Of a stretch of 64,000 bases of DNA, positions 58,353 through 64,000 are shown piece by piece. A program made the translations under genes and the position numbers. Origin of the DNA: Euonymus europaeus (Eukaryota > Streptophyta > Magnoliopsida > Celastrales > Celastraceae); assembly GCA_963580455.1 (NCBI GenBank), contig OY756965.1, positions 5,406,501-5,470,500 of the forward strand, written 5' to 3'. The notes under the pieces were generated by a model. That model worked only from the letters and a program-made list of their open reading frames with translations. It ran no database searches and was not told the DNA's origin. Numbering within the stretch: position 1 is the stretch's first letter; every line of letters starts with the position of its first letter.

Positions 58353-59050
58353 ATCGAAACAAGTAGAAGGCGGCGACCATGCACAATTTTTCTTAGCATA
58401 TACACCTAGGCACACACATAAATATACAAGTCACGTAAAATAGCCCACGTAAATGGTGTATATATATTTGTCAAATCAAATTGTAAGAAAACACTGTAAA
58501 GTCAAATCAAAAGTTTTGCATTTTTAAATAATACCTAGTTAGGTCTCTAGGGGTACAAAATAGATGTGGTCTAAATATCAAAACCCTTTGATGATTCAGG
58601 CCCCGCTTTTCTTACTTTATAGAAGAACTTGTTTTGTGACAGTAAATTATTAAGTCCAATTAGCCTACTGAACTCAGGTTTTGTAACAGTGAATTTTAAT
58701 GAACGATCAAGTTCTTCTATTATCTAAAATAGAGAGATTTATATACATTGCATATTTTTTGTGAATACATTAATTTTTTCCCAATTTTCAAAACGATATA
58801 TTTTCAAAATAGTGAATTTCTCTATTTCCATAAGAAATTTCACTAAAGAAGGGCAGTTTCGTCCATAAAAGTATTAGAGACTTATTGGTGTATTAACTTT
58901 TACACAGGGCATATTATCTTTCACATAGGAACCTCCTAATAAATGGCCCTAAAATATTGAAATGAAGATACAAATTCTTATTCTATGAGAAATACTCCCA
59001 CTATTAAAATTAAAAATTAAAAATTTAGGCTTGTAAATGAGTTGTGTATG
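58350..59050. other. Spacer left of the NMD3 promoter
   Basis: AT-rich with no gene. TTTTGTGACAGTAAATTATTAAG (58632) echoes TTTTGTGACGGTAAAGTATTAAG (57283). Confidence 0.45.
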
Positions 59051-59062
59051 AAATTTTTGGGT

Positions 59063-59229
59063 TGGGCCGTAACGAGTTTAATAACTTCTGTTGCGGAGCC
59101 AAAATGATCATGAGGTTCATGTGTGGGCGTGTAGCCCACTTGGCCAATTTGTGGGCCCATTATTGCTTCTTAAAAGAAAATTTGAGTCAAATGGAAATAC
59201 AAAATCGCGTTTGAAGTTTTAAACCCTAA
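59063..59229 (+). promoter_or_regulatory. NMD3 promoter motifs: site II and telo-box
   Basis: TGGGCC occurs at 59063-59068 and 59152-59157, with TAGCCCA at about 59132. AAACCCTAA (telo-box) is at 59221-59229. In plants, site II elements plus a telo-box mark genes for ribosomal proteins and ribosome assembly, which are switched on in dividing cells. This fits the role of NMD3. Confidence 0.65.
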
Positions 59230-61195
59230 TTTCTCCTTCGGTCTCCCCTTTCGCCTGTGATCGTAGAAGACGACGAAACCTCGTGCACACCCGAACTAAA
59301 TCACGAAGGCAAGCTTTCCTTTCAATTTATATCCATTATGTGTCTTCCGGCATATCAATCTGGTGGTGACAAACACATATTTTTTTTCCTTGTTATTAAT
59401 CGCAGTCAATCTTGTTTTTTTAATTAAATTATGTGCTATTGATTATTGACTTCGAAAATTCAATTGTTTAATAGTATTCCATGAGAACAATTTTAGCTGA
59501 CAGAGGTTGATATTCACTTTACTTGTTCTTTTTTGGGTTTGCTGAATGTTCTGTATTCCGTTTTGGCTTCATAGTAGGTTACGTGATTTTAAATAATCTG
59601 TTGTTTTAAAGGGTCTTAGTGGTAATTCCAATATGCGATATATTCACTTTCTGTTTATTGCTTGATTACCGTTTAGTCTCTCTGAGGAACGATGCAGGTA
59701 CTTTAAGCTCTGATTTTGACTCACCGATTTTAATAGGTTTTAAAACCCCTCAAAACCAGTCTAATATAATTGGGTGTTTTCACTGGTTTTCAATTTTCAT
59801 CGCTTCATTTCATTGCCCTGACCTAACCTACTTCTCTCATATCTCCCTCGCGCAGTCTCGTGTACGCAGCTCTGCTTCTCCCCCTCTGCGGCTGTTTCAG
59901 CTATCTCGGTGAGTGCTTCTCTTCTTTTTTGCTTCGTCCTGCTCGTTTCTTCTCTGGCTGATTTCTTTTCTTTTCTTCCCAGAGTTTGATTTCGTGCAAC
60001 TTGTTTCAAGATCGATTTCAAGGTATCGGTGAGTTTTGGTTGTGGTCCTTCTTTTGCTTTTTCGTTTTTCCTTATTTGTGTAAATGGATCTTTTCTTGCT
60101 GCGTCTCGGTTTTATACTGATTTCTTTGTCTTTTTCTTGAATCTTTGTTGGGTAATTTTCGCTGGCCACTCCTTCTGCTTATTTTTCTGGGGTTTTGTTG
60201 TTGACAGTTCTGGCATATTCTGCTAAGGTTTTGGGTCATGGTTTTTTAGTCTCTGGAACAATTGTAGGCAAAGATACATGATTACCTGATTTGTTGTCTA
60301 AACTAAATTAGCTAATAGCAGCAGCTATATAGAAGGGCAATAATAACAGGGGTTCATTTAACTGGTGCAAGATGTGCCAAATAATTTTATATTTTACTCT
60401 TGATAATTTTTGAGTGATTGTATTGTATGATGAAGTCATACTTAAGTGACTGGATTTGTCAAGTTGTGAATGTGTTAAATATCTCATGCTCTGATCAGTT
60501 TGTTGTGCATTTCAAATAAATCTATGATACTTTTGCTAGGTTTATAGTATCATTTGATAATCCTGAGGTATTACCGGTCTAGCAGGAAACTCTTTGGTCT
60601 AGCAAATGTGAGTACTGGATATACTCATTGAGTGTGCTTCTTGTGAGTTATAGCCTGGTGGTGGATGGGAGAATGTGTTTGGTTCTCCAAAGGGTTTTTT
60701 TTCCTTCCCTGAACAACATGGCTGGAAGTCTTATGTACCTATGCTTTTGATATGACATCTATGATAATTATCTGTACCATTGGTCGATGAAATTTCTCTC
60801 CAATAGTTAAAATGTCATATGTGGCAGGTTTCTTTCAACCGCCCCCAGAAAGGCCATCTGCAAATAACATGAGCTTTCAGCATTCTGTTCCTGAAAACTT
60901 ACAAGCTGGTGCTCCAAGGCCAGGTGCACTTGCCTTGTAAAATAGTGATTTATTAAGTCTAGAGATGACTTGCCATATGAGAACAGCTACACTGCACGAA
61001 ATTGTAACAGGTTTTTGGTATTTCATTGCTCTGAGATTTAGAAGGGGAGAGAAGCAGAGTATAGCTCATAAATTAAGCTTTTAATTGCGAAAATGTGAAG
61101 GGTGGCTTACTTGCTGTTTTCTTCTTTACCCGATTTTATTTTCTTGTTCGCTTTTTTTTTTAAATTGACTATTCTCGATTTTGCAATCAACAGCC
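59230..61195 (+). other. 5' UTR and leader intron of NMD3, with a 1.3-kb inserted segment
   Basis: A leader exon (about 59215-59310, CTCCTTCGGTCTCCCC) is followed by intron sequence closing at CAATCAACAG just before the start codon. Compared with the duplicate at 53.1-54.2 kb, this locus has about 1.3 kb more between 59700 and 61005. The extra part holds its own leader-like pieces (CTATCTCG/GTGAGT near 59909; TATCG/GTGAGT near 60028) and an exon-like block 60829-60940 after TGTGGCAG. That block reads GFFQPPPERPSANNMSFQHS and then PENLQAGAPRPGALAL to a stop. I do not recognise the source. It may be a captured gene fragment. Confidence 0.55.
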
Positions 61196-62728
61196 ATGGC
61201 GGAAGAAGCGGGGATTTTTACGGTTACTCAAACTATTGGCAATGTTTTGTGTTGCAAATGTGGTATCCCAGTGGCGCCAAATGCTGCCAATATGTGTGTG
61301 AAATGTTTACGATCAGAAGTTGATATCACAGAAGGTTTACAGAAGCATGTGATTATTCTGCATTGCCCCGAGTGTGATACCTACCTGCAGCCGCCAAGAA
61401 CTTGGATTAAAGCCCAGTTAGAGTCAAAGGAGCTGTTGACCTTCTGTGTTAAGAGGCTGAAGAATTTGAACAAGGTCAGGTTAGTGCATGCAGAGTTTGT
61501 CTGGACTGAACCGCACTCTAAGAGGATCAAGATTAGGCTGAGAATTCAGAAAGAGGTTTTGAGTGGTGCGATAATTGAACAAGCATACATTGTTGAGTAC
61601 GTTCAGCAGGAGCACATGTGTGAATCTTGCACAAGGGTTCAGGCCAATCCTGATCAGTGGGTTGCTGCTGTGCAACTCCGTCAACATGTGTCTCACAGGA
61701 GGACTTTTTTTTATCTGGAGCAGCTGATTTTGAAGCATGATGCTGCTGTTCGTGCCATTAAAATCAAGCAGATGGATCAAGGTATTGATTTTTTCTTCTC
61801 TAATCGGAGTCATGCTTTGAAATTCGTGGAATTTGTTGGTAAGGTTGCTCCCATTCGAAGTCGCAATGACAAACAGCTTGTCTCACATGATCCTAAGAGC
61901 AATAACTATAATTACAAGTACACTTTCTCTGTTGAAATATCCCCAATCTGCCGTGAGGATTTGATCTGTCTTCCACCAAAGCTTGCTAATAGTTTGGGAA
62001 ATATTGGTCCTCTTGTGATCTGCACAAAAGTGACAAACAACATTGCTTTGCTAGATCCATTTACTCTTAGACACTGTTTCTTGGATTCGGAACGGTATTG
62101 GAGAGTATCTTTTACGTCCCTACTCACTAGCAGGCAGCTTGTGGAATACATTATATTGGACTTGGATCCTATTTCTTCTGAAGTTAATGTCGGTGGATCT
62201 AAGTATGTTCTAGCTGATTGCCAAGTGGCTCGTGTGTCAGATTTTGGGAAGAATGATACAATTTTCAATATAAGAACTCACCTAGGTCATCTGTTGAAAC
62301 CCGGGGATTATGCACTTGGCTATGACTTATCTAGTGCTAATAGTAATGATATTGAGTTGGACAAGCACAAGCGTCTCAACATTCCTGAAGCAATCTTGAT
62401 GAAGAAGAGCTATGAAGAGAAGCGCCAGAGGAAGCGTGGGAAGGCACGGCCATATAAACTGAGGTCTCTGAACATGGAAGTTGATGAATCCCAGAATAGA
62501 GTCGAGCAAGAGAAAATGAGCTCTGAGTATGAACAGTTCTTGAGAGATTTGGAGGAGAACCCTGAGATGAGGTTCAATATATCGTTGTACCGTAATAAAG
62601 AATATCAGCCCTCGGAGATTGGATCCATGACTGATGGAGAAGATCTACCTTCTGTTCCTCTGGATGAGTTGCTTGCTGATCTCGATATAAGTGATGTGGA
62701 AGATGCGGATGAGAGAATGAGAGAGTGA
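61196..62728 (+). CDS. NMD3: 60S ribosomal export protein NMD3
   Basis: NMD3 is the adaptor that binds the joining face of the nearly finished 60S ribosomal subunit and takes it out of the nucleus with exportin XPO1/CRM1. The single open frame encodes 510 residues, the usual plant length (about 500-520). The ATG at 61196 follows a splice acceptor by two bases. The N-terminal domain has four C-x2-C pairs: Cys19/22, 34/37, 57/60 and 142/145. Central blocks include DQGIDFFFSNRSHALKFVEF, an eL22/eIF5A-like region, and LLKPGDYALGYDLS. A basic stretch (EEKRQRKRGKARPYKLRS) can serve as nuclear import signal. An acidic C-terminus with LDELLADLDI suits a leucine-rich export signal. No stops or odd residues were seen. 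A partial duplicate lies at 53.1-54.2 kb. Confidence 0.97.
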   Translation: MAEEAGIFTVTQTIGNVLCCKCGIPVAPNAANMCVKCLRSEVDITEGLQKHVIILHCPECDTYLQPPRTWIKAQLESKELLTFCVKRLKNLNKVRLVHAEFVWTEPHSKRIKIRLRIQKEVLSGAIIEQAYIVEYVQQEHMCESCTRVQANPDQWVAAVQLRQHVSHRRTFFYLEQLILKHDAAVRAIKIKQMDQGIDFFFSNRSHALKFVEFVGKVAPIRSRNDKQLVSHDPKSNNYNYKYTFSVEISPICREDLICLPPKLANSLGNIGPLVICTKVTNNIALLDPFTLRHCFLDSERYWRVSFTSLLTSRQLVEYIILDLDPISSEVNVGGSKYVLADCQVARVSDFGKNDTIFNIRTHLGHLLKPGDYALGYDLSSANSNDIELDKHKRLNIPEAILMKKSYEEKRQRKRGKARPYKLRSLNMEVDESQNRVEQEKMSSEYEQFLRDLEENPEMRFNISLYRNKEYQPSEIGSMTDGEDLPSVPLDELLADLDISDVEDADERMRE

Positions 62729-62788
62729 AAAGAATCTTGGCCTGCTTATCAGTTTTGGTTTGTGAGTAATGGTGTCCTTATAACATTA

Positions 62789-63004
62789 GTTACTTTGTAC
62801 TGCTACTTATTTACATGTTTTTGGCTTCTGATGTTCGGAAAAACAATATTTGTTTCCATATGTTTATGATCGAATATGGTTTTTGTTATTGCATCAGTTA
62901 CTTTGTACTGTTGCTTATTTGTATAATTTTGGCTTCTGTTATTCGCAAAAGCAATTTACGTTACCATATGTTTATGATTGGCCAAAGCTTTTGTTCTAGT
63001 TTAC
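62789..63004 (+). repeat. Tandem duplication in the NMD3 3' region, period 108 bases
   Basis: GTTACTTTGTACTG(C/T)T(A/G)CTTATTT begins at 62789 and 62897. Both copies continue with TTTTGGCTTCTG and CCATATGTTTATGAT. It lies in the 3' UTR or just beyond. Confidence 0.8.
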
Positions 63005-63712
63005 TGGATCTATGTGGTCATATTACAATTCTTTCACATTGTTTTCTGGGTACCTCATCGTTGCAACTGCAGCCACCAAGGAGGTTCTACTATATTATTT
63101 TGTTTTCTAGTTGTTTTGGTGATACCTTGTCTTTTAATTGTGTGGAATACAAGGCTTACTATAGTTTCATCGTGATTCTGGAGAATTGGCTTCAAAAAAA
63201 ATACTCGTGTAAGTGGATGGAATCATAGAAGTGGATTGTATAAGCATTCTTTTGTTGACTCTGTACAAGAATATTGTAGGTGCCTAATTTCAAATCCATG
63301 GAACATGGTGGAAAGATCGTTTTTTTTTTTGGACAAAATATGCCAAGGACAAGGATAACAGTGCAACTTCTTCTTTATTTTATTTTCTCCAAGATGAAAA
63401 TGATCATGAAGCCTTCTTCCTAGATGAAAACTTCAGAACTCCATCTTTTGTTGTTCTGGATTTTTTACTTCAATGTGTTTCTTGGAAAGAGCCTTCTTAA
63501 TGTGACGACCCAAATTTAAAAAATATAAAATTTGTTTGACACAAAAAGAAATACAAGTACTCAAGTAGACCGTTTTTAAAAAATATCGAAACTTTTTTTT
63601 TGGTTGACCTTTCCCAACAAAAAAAAGGACTCGTATATGCGGGGAGCCTTTGTGCCCTTCATAAAGCTGAGAGAAAGTCAAAATTAAATTTATTTTCATT
63701 TCAGGGGAGGTG
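63005..63712. other. Intergenic region between NMD3 and the reticulon-like gene
   Basis: No gene is seen. A stretch starting TGTGACGACCCAAAT (about 63501) resembles the opening of plant Gypsy LTRs but is too short to call. The 5' UTR of the reticulon-like gene would occupy the right end. TTTCAG at 63699-63704 could be a leader splice acceptor. Confidence 0.45.
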
Positions 63713-63933
63713 ATGGACGAGAGAGAAAGTAAGATTGAAGTGGAGAGGAACAAGACTACAGACAGAGGAGGAGGAGTAGGGAAGGCGGTGGTCATGGCGA
63801 TTTGCGGGACATTGGTGTATTACCACTGCGCCTTCGGCAATTCCAGCCTTTTATCATTGATCGCCGACGTCCTCATCGTCCTTCTCTGCTCTCTCGCCAT
63901 CCTCGGTCTCCTCTTCCGCCAACTCAACATCTC
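63713..63933 (+). CDS. Reticulon-like protein (RTNLB22-like), first exon only
   Basis: Reticulons bend and shape tubular endoplasmic reticulum membrane. The ATG at 63713 opens a charged N-terminus (MDERESKIEVERNK). GKAVVMAICGTLVYYHCAFG then leads into the first hydrophobic hairpin (LLSLIADVLIVLLCSLAILG) and LLFRQLNIS. These match the start of short plant reticulons such as Arabidopsis RTNLB22, about 160 residues. A probable splice donor (TC/GTTCGT) follows at 63934. The frame beyond reads into intron and stops at 63967. The other exons lie outside the window. Confidence 0.8.
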
Positions 63934-64000
63934 GTTCGTTCCTATTCCTCTCTCTTTCTGTGTGTGAATTATCGATCCTTGTATCTAATGGCTCTCTATC

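Noticed and set aside
63501..63640. A Gypsy LTR starting TGTGACGACCC
   Set aside because: Only the first bases fit. No end, partner, primer site or duplication was found.

Overview
This window is nuclear DNA from a flowering plant, almost certainly a eudicot. It is AT-rich, its genes carry GT-AG introns, its transposon families are typical of plants, and it has a plant NMD3 gene and plant reticulon-like (RTNLB) and XRI1-like genes. The species cannot be named from the sequence. There are no bacterial operons, rRNA genes, canonical tRNA genes or CRISPR arrays.

About 80% of the window is layered transposable elements. Positions 1-4.2 kb hold a purine tract, a Ulp1-like protease relic, a decayed PIF/Harbinger transposase and a Copia relic. 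A 4.5-kb PIF/Harbinger element with a TTA target duplication fills 4173-8669. A minus-strand Helitron end lies at 8905. It is followed by a complete gag-only LTR element (TR-GAG type, 9023-13863, target duplication CTATA), in which pol is replaced by two arrays of short hairpin-forming repeats. A plus-strand Helitron with an almost complete Rep-helicase gene ends at 24188 in a textbook hairpin plus CTAG. A 1.5-kb solo LTR (24926-26453, duplication ACCAC) and a third PIF/Harbinger element (about 26.87-29.78 kb) follow.

The first likely host gene is a five-exon XRI1-like gene on the minus strand (30664-31847). It is followed by a Harbinger-type MITE, a Helitron fragment carrying an RPA1-like gene, a minus-strand Copia element (36069-41029, duplication GTATG), a second decayed Copia element, and one long LTR of a Tekay-like Gypsy element with its primer-binding site. 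From 45.8 to 53 kb there are repeated segments with cysteine-protease-like pieces and a non-autonomous hAT element (duplication TATGTGAT) that contains a tRNA-like promoter sequence.

The right end carries host genes. NMD3 (60S ribosomal export adaptor, 61196-62728) has an intact intron-free coding region, a long 5'-UTR intron, a telo-box and site II motifs. A truncated copy of its 5' end lies about 6-7 kb upstream (53.08-54.18 kb). That copy has received a Mutator-type MITE with a 9-bp target duplication, and the NMD3 locus itself supplies the empty site. A deletion derivative of PIF/Harbinger (54738-57251) sits between the two copies. The window ends inside the first exon of an RTNLB22-like reticulon gene.

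No new defence or metabolic system is visible. The most unusual items are the hairpin arrays in the gag-only element, the tRNA-like insert in the hAT element, and the paralogous filled and empty site at NMD3.
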